52,277 bases of DNA. Origin: Planctomycetia bacterium. GTDB taxonomy: Bacteria > Planctomycetota > Planctomycetia > Pirellulales > PALSA-1355. Positions 43,439 to 52,277 of the stretch are shown one piece after another. The stretch spans positions 1-52,277 of the forward strand of contig JACQFF010000150.1 of the NCBI GenBank assembly GCA_016200205.1, written 5' to 3'. The notes beneath the pieces were generated by a model that saw only the letters and a list, made by a program, of their open reading frames with translations, was not told where the DNA came from and did not search any database. Every line of letters starts with the position of its first letter. Position 1 is the first letter of the stretch. The position numbers were made by a program, and so were the translations under genes.

Positions 43439-44200
43439 TTATTTGTGATTCAGCCCGGCCACGATGCCGAGAAACTCGTCGGCCTTCAGACTGGCCCCGC
43501 CCACCAGCGCCCCATCCACATTCGGCTGGGCCAGCAACTCCGCCGCATTGCTGGCTTTCACGCTGCCGCCATACTGGATGCGAATCGCCTCAGCGATCGC
43601 CGTATTGTAGCGATCCGTCAAGATCTTGCGAAGGTCCTTATGGACCTCTTCGGCCTGTTGGGGCGTGGCCACTTTGCCGGTCCCGATGGCCCAAACCGGC
43701 TCGTAGGCGATCACCACATGAGCGATTTGCTCGGCCGACAGGTTTGCCAACGAGCCGGCAACCTGCTTGCGGATCACTTGGCCGGTCCGCCCCACCTCGC
43801 GGTCCGACAGCGACTCGCCCACGCAGACAATCGGCACCAGGCTTGCCGCCAGTGCCGCCAAGACCTTTTTATTGACCTCTTCGTTGGTCTCGCCGAGGAT
43901 GTGCCGCCGTTCGCTGTGGCCGAGAATGACATAGCGGCAGCCCAAGTCGACCAGCATCGCGGTGCTGATCTCCCCGGTAAAAGCCCCGTTGGACTGGTGG
44001 TATATGTTCTGCGCGCCATAGGCCAGGATCGAGCCGGCCACGGCGCCGCGGACCGCATCCAGGTAAATGCTCGGCGGGAATACGGCTAGATCGACCCCTT
44101 CGAGCCCCTTGGACCGCTCGGCAATGGCCGCGGCCAGAGCCACCGCGCCCGAGCGATTCAGATTCATCTTCCAATTTCCGGCAATAAACGGGCGTCTCAT
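43439..44200 (-). CDS. tpiA: Triosephosphate isomerase
   Basis: 253 residues. Substrate Lys11 in GNWKMN, His95 in VILGHSERR, catalytic Glu167 in [11 protein letters not shown], and the C-terminal phosphate loop [13 protein letters not shown] and GALVGGASL. It interconverts dihydroxyacetone phosphate and glyceraldehyde 3-phosphate in glycolysis. Its ATG overlaps the aroF stop (ATGA), so the two are probably translated together. Confidence 0.97.
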   Translation of the reverse strand: MRRPFIAGNWKMNLNRSGAVALAAAIAERSKGLEGVDLAVFPPSIYLDAVRGAVAGSILAYGAQNIYHQSNGAFTGEISTAMLVDLGCRYVILGHSERRHILGETNEEVNKKVLAALAASLVPIVCVGESLSDREVGRTGQVIRKQVAGSLANLSAEQIAHVVIAYEPVWAIGTGKVATPQQAEEVHKDLRKILTDRYNTAIAEAIRIQYGGSVKASNAAELLAQPNVDGALVGGASLKADEFLGIVAGLNHK

Positions 44201-45234
44201 CGGCTGGATCCTGGGGCGGGAGAAATCGTTTTACCAAACAGCGTAGCCAAATCGCGGATCTGGCCGGCTAATTTCTGATACTGCTCAGGCAAGAGAGCCT
44301 GCGGGCCGTCGGACATGGCGTCTTCCGGACAGTTGTGCACTTCGATGTGCACTCCGTCGGCGCCCGCGGCGACGCCAGCCAAAGCACAGGCGGGAATCAA
44401 ATCGGGCCGGCCCGTGGCGTGGCTCGGGTCGACAATGATCGGCAGGTGCGACAATCCCTTGCAAGCAGGCACCGCCGCCACGTCGAACAAATTGCGCGTC
44501 GCCGAATCGAAGCCCTTCACACCTCGTTCGCAGAGCACGACGTTGGGATTGCCTTGCGAGAGAATGTATTCGGCGCTCATCAGCAGATCGACAATCGTGG
44601 CGCTCATGCCGCGCTTCAGCAACACCGGCTTGCGGGTTTGCCCCACCTCGGTCAGCAACACGAAATTCTGCATATTCCGGGCGCCGATCTGAATCATGTC
44701 CGCATACCGCTCGACCATTTCGACACGGCGCGGGTCCATCACTTCGGTAACGACGGGCATGCCGTATTTGGCGCCCGTGTCGCGCAGGATTTTCAAGCCC
44801 TCTTCGCCCATGCCTTGATACGCGTAGGGACTGGTGCGCGGTTTGAAGGCTCCGCCGCGCAGAATATTGGCTCCCGCGGCTCGCACGCTCTCGGCGATGG
44901 CATCCATCCGCTCGGCGCTTTCCACGGCGCAGGGCCCGGCGATCATCCCCAAGTGCCCGCCGCCAATCTTCACGCCCGAGATGTCCACGACGCTCGGGTC
45001 GGGATGGGCATCGGTGCTGGCCAGTTTGTACGACGGCAAGACCGAAATTACGTCGGCGACGCCGGGAATGGCTTGAAAGCGGCTGGGTAGAAGTTGCGAC
45101 TTGTCGCCGATCACGCCAATGATGGTGCGATGCGTCCCGCGACTTAGGTGCGCCTTCAATCCGAGCGACTCGACGCGCTCGATGACGTGGTTGATTTGTT
45201 CTTCGCTGACGCCCGATTTGAGAATGATGATCAC
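44197..45234 (-). CDS. aroF: DAHP synthase with N-terminal regulatory domain
   Basis: 345 residues from GTG 45234. Residues 1-70 form a ferredoxin-like regulatory domain ([20 protein letters not shown]) as in Thermotoga-type DAHP synthases. The barrel has [27 protein letters not shown], the metal/substrate site [20 protein letters not shown], and [18 protein letters not shown]. It condenses phosphoenolpyruvate and erythrose 4-phosphate, the first step of aromatic amino-acid synthesis. It stands behind pheA, giving the first and a late step of phenylalanine synthesis side by side. End-product control via the N-terminal domain is likely. Confidence 0.95.
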   Translation of the reverse strand: MIIILKSGVSEEQINHVIERVESLGLKAHLSRGTHRTIIGVIGDKSQLLPSRFQAIPGVADVISVLPSYKLASTDAHPDPSVVDISGVKIGGGHLGMIAGPCAVESAERMDAIAESVRAAGANILRGGAFKPRTSPYAYQGMGEEGLKILRDTGAKYGMPVVTEVMDPRRVEMVERYADMIQIGARNMQNFVLLTEVGQTRKPVLLKRGMSATIVDLLMSAEYILSQGNPNVVLCERGVKGFDSATRNLFDVAAVPACKGLSHLPIIVDPSHATGRPDLIPACALAGVAAGADGVHIEVHNCPEDAMSDGPQALLPEQYQKLAGQIRDLATLFGKTISPAPGSSR

Positions 45235-45341
45235 GGTCGGAAATACTTTCCCTGAGCAAGGTCGCGTGGTGAAACGTGAGAAAAACAGGCCGCCGGCGGC
45301 CCAAAACCCTCTTGGCTGCCCCTGGGCCGATTATTGTGAGT

Positions 45342-46463
45342 TTACTCGACGGGGGCCATCGTTGCGTAGGAGCCCAGCACCTCCAAACGCACCGCCTTGC
45401 GCTCCAAGGCCGCAATGGCTCGCCGCACGCGCGAGTCGGCTTCGTGCCCCTCCAGTTCCACGAAGAACATATAGCCTCCTTCCGGGCGGGCGATCGGGAA
45501 GGATTCGATCCAGGTGAGGTTCAAATGATTGCGTTTGAACACGTTCATCGCATCGGCCAACGCGCCGGGCTGATGCTCGATCTCGAACATCAAGGCACAT
45601 TTGTCGCAACCGGTGCGCGAGCCCGACTCCTCGCCGATCACGGCGAACCGCGTGAGATTTGCCTTGTTGTCCTCGATATCGGCCGCTAGCACATCCAGCC
45701 CATAGTGCACGCCGGCTTGCAGACTGGCGATTGCCGCCGCGCCGGGTTTGTCTTGGGCCAGTTGAGCCGCGGTCGACGTGCTCGTGACTTCGATGGTCCG
45801 TGCGCCCGGCAGGTGCTTGGCCAGCCAATTCCGGCATTGCGAAAGGGCTTGCGGCTTGCTGTAGACTTCCTCCACCTCGGCGCGAGTGCATTTGCCCAAC
45901 AGAATGTGGTGAATCCGCATTTGCACTTCGCCGCAGATGTGGGCCGGCAAGCGCGCGAACATGTCGAGCGTGTCGGCTACGCGGCCGTCGGTCGAGTTTT
46001 CGATCGGGACCAGGCCATAGTCGGCGTGCCGGCGATTGATCTCTTCGAACACTGCCGGGATACTGGCGACCGGCACCAGTTCCACACTCTGGCCGAAGCG
46101 GTGAATTGCCGCCAGATGGCTATAGCTGTAAGCCGGTCCCAAATAGGCGACGCGGAGATCCTTTTCCAAGGCGCGCGAGCCGCTGATCAGTTCGCGGAAA
46201 ACGGCTCGCACCGAGCGATCCGAAAGCGGGCCCTTGCTCAGATTCAACACACGGCCCAGCACTTCATCTTCGCGGACCGGTGCGTAGGCCGACATGCCTG
46301 TGCTGTTTTTGAGTTTTCCAATCTCCAGGGCAACTTTGGCCCGCTCGTTGATCAATTTGACCAACTCTTGATCAAGCCGATCAATTTTGCCGCGCAAGAC
46401 CGCAATCGTCGGCCCCCGCGAGCTGGCACTGGCTGCCGTTTTTCCGGATTTCTCCTTTGCCAT
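45342..46463 (-). CDS. pheA: Bifunctional chorismate mutase/prephenate dehydratase
   Basis: 373 residues from ATG 46463; the frame runs to 46511 but no better ribosome site exists. The N-terminal AroQ-type chorismate mutase helix bundle (LRGKIDRLDQELVKLINERAKVALEIGKLK) is followed by prephenate dehydratase (VAYLGPAYSYSHLAA, VPIENSTDGRV, NLTRFAVIG) and a C-terminal ACT domain (ALMFEIEHQPGALADAMNVF, HLNLTWIESFP). It turns chorismate into phenylpyruvate and is feedback-inhibited by phenylalanine through the ACT domain. First gene of the long minus-strand run. Confidence 0.95.
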   Translation of the reverse strand: MAKEKSGKTAASASSRGPTIAVLRGKIDRLDQELVKLINERAKVALEIGKLKNSTGMSAYAPVREDEVLGRVLNLSKGPLSDRSVRAVFRELISGSRALEKDLRVAYLGPAYSYSHLAAIHRFGQSVELVPVASIPAVFEEINRRHADYGLVPIENSTDGRVADTLDMFARLPAHICGEVQMRIHHILLGKCTRAEVEEVYSKPQALSQCRNWLAKHLPGARTIEVTSTSTAAQLAQDKPGAAAIASLQAGVHYGLDVLAADIEDNKANLTRFAVIGEESGSRTGCDKCALMFEIEHQPGALADAMNVFKRNHLNLTWIESFPIARPEGGYMFFVELEGHEADSRVRRAIAALERKAVRLEVLGSYATMAPVE

Positions 46464-47087
46464 AGATTGCAAATCTCTGATAGGCGTTGCCAGTTGTTCG
46501 GCCAGTTCCACCGCCGGCTAAGCGGGGTAAAGCGTTGAGACACCTTGTACTTGGGTCAAATCAGGGTGTCAAGCTACTCGCCCTTCCCGAAGTATATGAA
46601 GTATAAGAAAGGGTTGAGCCAAGTCTTGCAGGCGATGAAGCCTTCTTCCCCACCCGGCCCTCGCCGGCGGCGACGCATTCGGGATCGCGGGCGACTTTTG
46701 CCGCCGTGCGCAAGCGGACGGCACTCTTGTAGATCAAGGCCGGGCCATACCTGTCATTATGGCAGCAGCGGAAAGTGCGCGTTTTTAACTGTGCCAAAAA
46801 GGCAGGAATGCGGGCGACCGTTCTTACATGGCGTCCAGAAATGACCGGTGCCTGCGACGTAAACAACATGATCGCAATAAGTTACGAGTATCGCCCAACG
46901 TCGTCCAAAACCGTGGCATATCCTTTGCTGTTGCAGTGACTAACACCTAGGACGGCGAGCGATCGCCTTTGATTTCCTAATCAGACCCAAACACCGAATT
47001 GTTAATAGCTGACACAAAAGCAGCCGCTCGCGGATCAACCGCGGCTGCTAAAAGCGCGAGTTTAATTACTGCGAAAGGAGCACACGC
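46464..47087. other. Divergent region before pheA and dnaK
   Basis: 624 bp without a convincing gene. The dnaK-proximal end has a perfect 9-bp inverted repeat (47019-47049, own entry). No CIRCE element (TTAGCACTC-N9-GAGTGCTAA) was found. Short frames in the middle are rich in Arg/Ser/Pro and unsupported. Confidence 0.5.
47019..47049 (+). promoter_or_regulatory. Hairpin in the dnaK leader
   Basis: AGCAGCCGC (47019-47027) and GCGGCTGCT (47041-47049) form a perfect 9-bp stem with a 13-nt loop, ending 38 bp before the dnaK ATG. It lies before the ribosome site AAAGGAG and could be a transcription or translation control element, or an operator. Confidence 0.55.
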
Positions 47088-48989
47088 ATGGCCCGGGGCG
47101 AAAAGATCATCGGAATCGATTTAGGCACAACCAACTCGGTTGTGGCCGTCATGGAGGGCAAGGAGGCCAAGGTCATACCCAATCAGGAAGGGAATCGCCT
47201 GACACCGAGCGTTGTGGCTTTCACCGATAAGAGCGATATTCCGGTGGGCGATTTGGCGCGCCGCCAGGCGGTCACTAATCCCACGCGAACCATCTATTCG
47301 ATCAAACGCTTCATGGGCCGTCGGCACAGCGAGGTCCAAAGCGAAGAGAAGATGGTCCCCTACCAAGTTGTCGGCGGCGCCGAAGACTACGTGAAGGTGA
47401 AGGTCGGCGACAAGGAGTTTACGCCGCCGGAAATTTCAGCCCGCATTCTACGAAAGCTGAAAGAAGCCGCCGAATCCTACCTGGGACACAAGGTGAACAA
47501 GGCCGTGATTACGGTCCCGGCCTACTTCAACGACGCCCAGCGCCAGGCCACCAAGGATGCCGGTCAGATTGCCGGTTTGGAAGTGGCCCGCATCATCAAC
47601 GAGCCGACTGCCGCGGCCTTGGCCTATGGCCTCGAGCGGAAAGAGCACGAGAAGATCGTCGTGTTCGACTTGGGCGGTGGTACGTTCGACGTTTCGGTGC
47701 TGGAAGTTGCCGAAGGCGTATTCCGCGTGATCAGCACCAATGGCGACACCCACCTTGGCGGCGACGATTTCGACGAAGTCCTCATCAACTTTGTCGCTGA
47801 CGAATTCAAAAAAGAACAGGGCATCGATCTGCGCAGAGACACCATGGCGCTGCAACGTTTGCAGGAAGCGTGCGAAAAGGCCAAGAAGGAATTGAGCTCG
47901 GCCAGCCAAACTGATATCAACCTGCCGTTTATCACGGCCGATGCCAACGGGCCGAAGCACCTGCAAATGAGCATCACCCGCAGCAAATTCGAACAACTGG
48001 TCGATCATTTGTTCGAGCGTTGCCGCGGACCGTTGACGCAGGCGCTCAAGGACGCCAAGTTGCAGCCCAGCGAAATCGACGAAGTCGTGCTCGTGGGCGG
48101 CTCGACGCGCATTCCGAAAGTGCAAGAGCTGGTCACGAAAATGTTCGGCAAAGACCCGCACAAGGGGGTCAATCCGGACGAAGTCGTCGCCGTAGGCGCG
48201 GCGATTCAAGGCGGCGTGTTGGCCGGCGAAGTGCAAGACGTGTTGCTCTTGGACGTGACGCCGCTGTCGCTGGGAATCGAAACCGAAGGCGGCGTGATGA
48301 CTCGCCTGGTGGATCGCAATACGACCATCCCCGCCGAACGCAAGCAAACCTTCAGCACCGCGGCCGACAACCAAACCGCCGTCACGATTCGCGTCTTCCA
48401 AGGCGACCGCGAAATGGCTGCCGACAACCGCTTGCTCGGTCAATTCAACCTGGAAGGCCTGCCGCCCTCTCCGCGGGGCATCCCGCAAATCGAAGTCAAA
48501 TTCGATATCGACGCCAACGGCATTTTGAATGTCTCGGCGAAAGACCTTGGGACGGGCAAGGAGCAGAGCGTGCGGATCGAACAGTCGAGCGGTTTGAATG
48601 AAGACGAAATCAATAAGATGCGCAAAGACGCCGAGTTGCACGCCGAAGAAGACAAGCGGAAGCGCCAGTTGGCCGAACTGCGCAACCAGGCCGACTCGAT
48701 GTGCTACCAGGTCGAAAAACTGATCAAGGAGCAGGGCGACAAGCTCAAACCGACCGACCGCGCGCCGCTCGAAGCCGCGATCGGCAAGGCTCGCGAGGCC
48801 GCTAAAGGTGAAAATGCCGATGCCATCAAGTCGGCCGTGGCCGAACTGGAACAAGCCTCGCACGCATTGAGCAAGACGATGTACGAATCGCGTCAGGCCG
48901 CCGGCGCGGGCACCGCTCAGCCAGCCGGCGACGGCAAGACCCCCGGCGAGGAAGAAGTCGTCGACGCCGAATTCGAAGTCAAGGAGTGA
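47088..48989 (+). CDS. dnaK: Chaperone DnaK (Hsp70)
   Basis: 633 residues from ATG 47088 with AAAGGAG 8 bases upstream. ATPase domain motifs: [18 protein letters not shown] (phosphate 1), [28 protein letters not shown] (adenosine). The substrate-binding half has [24 protein letters not shown] and the [13 protein letters not shown]-terminal end typical of DnaK. It folds nascent and heat-damaged proteins with DnaJ and GrpE, whose genes are not in the window. clpB follows after a 91-bp gap; together they form the disaggregation pair. Confidence 0.98.
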   Translation: MARGEKIIGIDLGTTNSVVAVMEGKEAKVIPNQEGNRLTPSVVAFTDKSDIPVGDLARRQAVTNPTRTIYSIKRFMGRRHSEVQSEEKMVPYQVVGGAEDYVKVKVGDKEFTPPEISARILRKLKEAAESYLGHKVNKAVITVPAYFNDAQRQATKDAGQIAGLEVARIINEPTAAALAYGLERKEHEKIVVFDLGGGTFDVSVLEVAEGVFRVISTNGDTHLGGDDFDEVLINFVADEFKKEQGIDLRRDTMALQRLQEACEKAKKELSSASQTDINLPFITADANGPKHLQMSITRSKFEQLVDHLFERCRGPLTQALKDAKLQPSEIDEVVLVGGSTRIPKVQELVTKMFGKDPHKGVNPDEVVAVGAAIQGGVLAGEVQDVLLLDVTPLSLGIETEGGVMTRLVDRNTTIPAERKQTFSTAADNQTAVTIRVFQGDREMAADNRLLGQFNLEGLPPSPRGIPQIEVKFDIDANGILNVSAKDLGTGKEQSVRIEQSSGLNEDEINKMRKDAELHAEEDKRKRQLAELRNQADSMCYQVEKLIKEQGDKLKPTDRAPLEAAIGKAREAAKGENADAIKSAVAELEQASHALSKTMYESRQAAGAGTAQPAGDGKTPGEEEVVDAEFEVKE

Positions 48990-49010
48990 CCGGGCGGACT
49001 GAAAACCCTG

Positions 49011-49044
49011 AGCCGCAAGCGGCGCGACAGCTCCGCTTGCGGCT
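49011..49044 (+). repeat. 12-bp inverted repeat between dnaK and clpB
   Basis: AGCCGCAAGCGG (49011-49022) and CCGCTTGCGGCT (49033-49044) are exact reverse complements around a 10-nt loop. The hairpin lies 22 bp after the dnaK stop. No T run follows, so it may act as a processing or stability element or partial terminator. The right arm plus TTAGCA is nearly repeated before the AtuA gene. Confidence 0.6.
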
Positions 49045-49080
49045 TAGCATAGCCACGTGGGGAAGGAGTGCTCTGGGCAC

Positions 49081-51744
49081 ATGGCAATTCGATTCGACAA
49101 ACTGACGATCAAGGCGCAAGAATCGCTCCAGCGTGCTCAATCATTGGCCGCCGATCGCGGCAATCCGCAAATCGAGTCGCTGCATTTGCTCGCGGCCCTG
49201 GTGGCCGAAAGCGAAGGCGTGATCCGGCCGATTCTCGACAAGATCGGCTCCAATCGCGGTCAGCTCCAAAAGATCATCGACGCCGAACTCGGACATCTTC
49301 CCAAGGTCGCCGGCGGCGCCATGCCACAAATCGGCGAAAGCGTCACCCGAGTGATCGAGAGCGCCCAACGCCAGGCCGAGACGATGAAGGACGACTTCGT
49401 TTCGACCGAGCACCTGCTGTTGTCGCTAGCTCAGGTTGATTCGAAAGCCAAAAGCGTTCTCAAGCTCAACGCGATCGACGAAGGGGCCGTCCTCAAAGCT
49501 CTGCAAGCCGTGCGCGGCAGCGCCCGGGTCACCGACCAAAACCCGGAAGAAAAATTCCAAGCCCTTCAGAAATACGGCATCGATCTGGTCGAGCGGGCCA
49601 GCCGGGGCAAACTCGACCCGGTGATCGGGCGCGATCAAGAGATCCGCCGCGTGATTCAAGTCCTCTCCCGCCGCACCAAGAACAATCCCGTGCTCATCGG
49701 CGAGCCGGGCGTGGGCAAAACTGCCATCGCCGAAGGACTGGCGCTGCGGATCGTCCAGGGCGATGTGCCGCAGAGTCTGAAAAACAAACGCGTCATCGCG
49801 CTGGACCTGGGGGCCCTGATCGCCGGCACCAAGTTCCGGGGCGAATTCGAAGAGCGACTCAAGGCCGTGTTGCGAGAGATCCAGTCGGCCGGCGGAAATA
49901 TCGTTCTCTTCATCGATGAGTTGCACACCGTCGTCGGCGCCGGAGCGGCCGAGGGAGGCAGCGACGCGGCCAACTTGCTCAAGCCGGCCCTCGCACGCGG
50001 CGAACTGCGCTGCGTCGGCGCGACCACCCTCGACGAGTATCGCAAGCACATCGAAAAAGACGCCGCGCTGGAACGACGCTTTCAACCGATCTACGTCAGC
50101 GAGCCGACGGTCGAAGACACGATCGCCATCTTGCGCGGCCTGAAGCCGCGTTACGAAGCGCATCACCGGGGCGTCAAGATCAAAGACTCCGCCCTGGTCG
50201 CGGCGGCCAAACTTTCGCACCGCTATATCACCGATCGCTTCCTGCCGGATAAGGCCATCGACCTGATGGACGAAGCCATGAGCCGGCTGGCCATGGAACT
50301 GGAAAGCGTGCCCAGCGAAATCGACCAGGTTCAGCGCCGCCTGACCCAGTTGGAGTTGGCGGCCCGCCAGCTCGCGGAGGAAACCGAAGAGCACGCTCAA
50401 GAGCGGCTGGCCGAAATCGAAGCCGAAATGAAAGAGCTGCGCGCCAAGCTGGCCAACCTGCGCGAGCAATGGGAAGGCGAAAAACTGGGCCTGGGCAACG
50501 TGCACGAAGTCCGCAGCCGGCTGGCCGACGTCGAACTCGAGTTCAACAAGCTCAACGCCGCGATCAAACAAGAGCAGGCCTCAGGCACCCTCGTCGGCGA
50601 AGAAGAGTATCAACGGCTCTATGAACTCGACAACCAACGGCGACAACTGGCGAAAAAAGTCGAAAACGCCGGCGCCGCCCCCGAATCAGCCAGCGGTTCG
50701 CGCCGCCTTTTGCGACAAGAGGTCGGACCGGACGAGATCGCGGAAGTCGTCAGCGCCTGGACCGGCATTCCGGTGACTCGGATGATGGAAACCGAACGCG
50801 CCAAGCTGCTGGTTCTGGAAGAGCGGATCCACGGGCGCGTCGTCGGCCAGGACGAAGCGGTCGAGGCGGTCGCCAGCGCCGTCCGCCGCAATCGCTCCGG
50901 TTTACAAGATCCGAACCGGCCCATCGGCTCTTTCATCTTCCTGGGCCCTACCGGCGTCGGCAAAACCGAATTGTGCAAGGCTCTGGCCGAAGTGCTCTTC
51001 GACGATGAAAACGCCATGGTCCGCGTCGATATGAGCGAGTTCATGGAGCGGCACACCGTCAGCCGATTGATCGGCGCGCCGCCGGGCTACGTGGGCTACG
51101 AGGAAGGAGGCCGCCTGACCGAAGCGGTTCGCCGGCGGCCGTATTGCGTGGTGTTGTTGGATGAAATCGAAAAAGCCCATCGCGACGTGTTCAACGTGCT
51201 ATTGCAGGTACTCGACGACGGGCGCCTGACCGATAGCCACGGTCGCACGGTCGACTTTACCAATACGCTGATCGTGATGACTTCGAACATCGGCAGCCAG
51301 ATGATCCAGCAGATTGCCCAGGAAGGCGGGAGCGAGGAAGAGATTCGCGACGCAGTTCGCGGGGCGTTGCAATCCAGCTTCCTGCCCGAATTTCTCAACC
51401 GCATCGACGAAACGATCATCTTCCATCCGCTCGACCAGCAGCAGATCCGCAAGATCGTCGCTCTGCAGGTCCGGCGGCTTGGCCGGCAACTGGAGCAGCA
51501 CGGCATGAAGTTGGAGGTGACCGAAGGAGCCCTCGACGCGATTGCCCGCGAAGGCTACGACCCAACGTACGGCGCTCGGCCGTTGAAGCGCGTGATTCAG
51601 CAGCAGATCCAAAATCCGCTGGCCACCGAAATCCTCAAGGGACGATTCGGCGAAGGCGTTGTCGTACGGGTCGACTACCGCCAGGACGAATTCACCTTCG
51701 AGCGCATCCAAGAAGCAGAAACCGAACCGGCCGCGGCAAGATAA
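49081..51744 (+). CDS. clpB: Disaggregase ClpB (Hsp100)
   Basis: 887 residues from ATG 49081, with GAAGGAG 12 bases upstream; an in-frame GTG at 49057 would add a non-conserved octapeptide. The N-terminal Clp repeat is followed by AAA1 (Walker A GEPGVGKT 207-214, Walker [11 protein letters not shown]). The coiled-coil middle domain that defines ClpB spans about 400-560, with [12 protein letters not shown]-like charged stretches. AAA2 has Walker A GPTGVGKT (622-629) and the pore motif GYVGYEEGG. It pulls proteins out of aggregates together with DnaK. Confidence 0.98.
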   Translation: MAIRFDKLTIKAQESLQRAQSLAADRGNPQIESLHLLAALVAESEGVIRPILDKIGSNRGQLQKIIDAELGHLPKVAGGAMPQIGESVTRVIESAQRQAETMKDDFVSTEHLLLSLAQVDSKAKSVLKLNAIDEGAVLKALQAVRGSARVTDQNPEEKFQALQKYGIDLVERASRGKLDPVIGRDQEIRRVIQVLSRRTKNNPVLIGEPGVGKTAIAEGLALRIVQGDVPQSLKNKRVIALDLGALIAGTKFRGEFEERLKAVLREIQSAGGNIVLFIDELHTVVGAGAAEGGSDAANLLKPALARGELRCVGATTLDEYRKHIEKDAALERRFQPIYVSEPTVEDTIAILRGLKPRYEAHHRGVKIKDSALVAAAKLSHRYITDRFLPDKAIDLMDEAMSRLAMELESVPSEIDQVQRRLTQLELAARQLAEETEEHAQERLAEIEAEMKELRAKLANLREQWEGEKLGLGNVHEVRSRLADVELEFNKLNAAIKQEQASGTLVGEEEYQRLYELDNQRRQLAKKVENAGAAPESASGSRRLLRQEVGPDEIAEVVSAWTGIPVTRMMETERAKLLVLEERIHGRVVGQDEAVEAVASAVRRNRSGLQDPNRPIGSFIFLGPTGVGKTELCKALAEVLFDDENAMVRVDMSEFMERHTVSRLIGAPPGYVGYEEGGRLTEAVRRRPYCVVLLDEIEKAHRDVFNVLLQVLDDGRLTDSHGRTVDFTNTLIVMTSNIGSQMIQQIAQEGGSEEEIRDAVRGALQSSFLPEFLNRIDETIIFHPLDQQQIRKIVALQVRRLGRQLEQHGMKLEVTEGALDAIAREGYDPTYGARPLKRVIQQQIQNPLATEILKGRFGEGVVVRVDYRQDEFTFERIQEAETEPAAAR

Positions 51745-51838
51745 TTGGCTAGTGGCTAGTCGATTTTGGGTTATGGCGCGGATGGCTCGCTAGCGTAGGC
51801 ATCCCTGCTCTGACCGCGAGCCACTGACCGCTGTGTTC

Positions 51839-52033
51839 TTAGCGGTCGTTTTCGCGCAATTCCCAGCGATCGATAATCACTTCGGCGCCGGGAGTCAGAT
51901 TGCGGACCTTGGCGGCGATGACGGCTTTTTCGGACGCGGTGGCCTTCTTGAGGCGGCCGGCGAGTTGCTCGAGCTTTTTGCGACGATGACGGCGGCGTTT
52001 GATTTCCTTGCCGCGCTCACTAATACCACCCAC
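51839..52033 (-). CDS. Small DUF6800-type protein
   Basis: 64 residues from GTG 52033, with AGGAG 6 bases upstream; an earlier TTG (52039) sits directly on that site and is unlikely. The basic N-terminal stretch GKEIKRRRHRRKKLEQL and the end LTPGAEVIIDRWEL match short planctomycete proteins I know as DUF6800. Function unknown; nucleic-acid binding is possible from the charge. It lies at the 3' side of clpB, in opposite orientation. Confidence 0.75.
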   Translation of the reverse strand: MGGISERGKEIKRRRHRRKKLEQLAGRLKKATASEKAVIAAKVRNLTPGAEVIIDRWELRENDR

Positions 52034-52237
52034 GTGCAACTCCTGTGCGAATTGTGCGCTCGTAGAATATTGATTACCCTCGCCACGGAAGGCAAGAAAT
52101 GGTTTTTACCAGGAACCGCCACCTCCGTCAACGCGATGGCGGGTTTGACAGCAGGCCTGAGCTCTCGCTAGAGTTGGCCAAAGCTGGGCATATCTGCCAA
52201 GCTAAGATTGCTTGGAGCTCTTTACGGGCACCATCGA

Positions 52238-52277
52238 GGATGGGTGGCCGAGTGGTCTAAGGCGGCAGTCTTGAAAA
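52238..52277 (+). tRNA. tRNA-Ser (anticodon TGA), 3' partial
   Basis: The window ends inside the gene. Visible are the acceptor 5' strand GGATGGG, the D-arm GCC-GAGTGGTCTAA-GGC, and the anticodon region GCAGTCTTGAAAA with anticodon TGA at about 52272-52274. The large D-loop and GGCCGAGTGG are typical of serine tRNAs. The variable arm and 3' half lie beyond the window. Confidence 0.85.

Noticed and set aside
46545-46844. Possible 99-residue protein before dnaK
   Set aside because: Low-complexity Arg/Ser/Pro composition and no ribosome site.
46900-47087. CIRCE heat-shock operator before dnaK
   Set aside because: Searched for the TTAGCACTC/GAGTGCTAA pair and found none.
47448-48863. 471-residue antisense frame inside dnaK
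   Set aside because: A known type of artefact opposite dnaK; no ribosome site.

Overview
The window looks like a chromosome segment of a planctomycete, probably of the Pirellulales type. The evidence is the gene content: a secreted DUF1501 protein with a Tat-type start, two formylglycine sulfatases, a giant sialidase/LamG/PKD-like protein with a dockerin-like C-terminal module, a PEP-CTERM protein, an ECF sigma factor coupled to a Ser/Thr kinase with TPRs, a DUF6800-type small protein, and PadR plus HAAS-type genes. Base composition is GC-rich, so most long antisense reading frames are shadows.

Layout. 1-5136: 3' part of a giant secreted sialidase-like protein that begins before the window, with five tandem PKD-like repeats (four are exactly 291 bp). 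5462-5535: tRNA-Arg(ACG). 5743-8550: a short-chain dehydrogenase and a DUF1501 protein. 8739-11317: two secreted amidohydrolases in tandem with a 4-bp overlap; the second has lost its metal-binding residues. 11436-12623: an acyl-CoA dehydrogenase. 12625-13340: a broken TPR gene fused to a fragment of an IS630-type transposase. 13466-16753: a conserved secreted protein, then a PadR regulator with its own palindromic operator and a HAAS-like membrane protein. 16811-18540: an AidB-type acyl-CoA dehydrogenase and a possible microprotein. 18760-22877: two sulfatases.

23099-33469 is the most interesting metabolic region. A LiuC/AtuE-like hydratase is divergent from an AtuD-like acyl-CoA dehydrogenase, a carboxyltransferase, a biotin carboxylase/BCCP subunit and an AtuA (DUF1446) protein. 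A small membrane protein and an acyl-CoA ligase follow on the other strand. The set resembles acyclic-terpene (atu) and leucine/isovalerate (liu) catabolism, and as I remember it the uncharacterised mycobacterial echA7-accA2-accD2-fadE13 locus. The AtuA protein carries an unusual C-terminal DUF2007-like domain and a zinc ribbon.

33776-39684: a PEP-CTERM protein, the ECF sigma factor/kinase pair and orphan genes of unknown function. 39906-46463, all on the minus strand: a housekeeping run read as pheA, aroF, tpiA, secG, yicC, gmk, rpoZ, coaC, coaB, with several 4-bp stop/start overlaps; coaB and coaC are separate genes. 47088-51744: dnaK and clpB on the plus strand, with a hairpin in the dnaK leader and another between the genes. 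The window ends with a DUF6800-type small gene and the first part of a tRNA-Ser(TGA).

All calls come from reading the translated sequence by eye. No database search was run.
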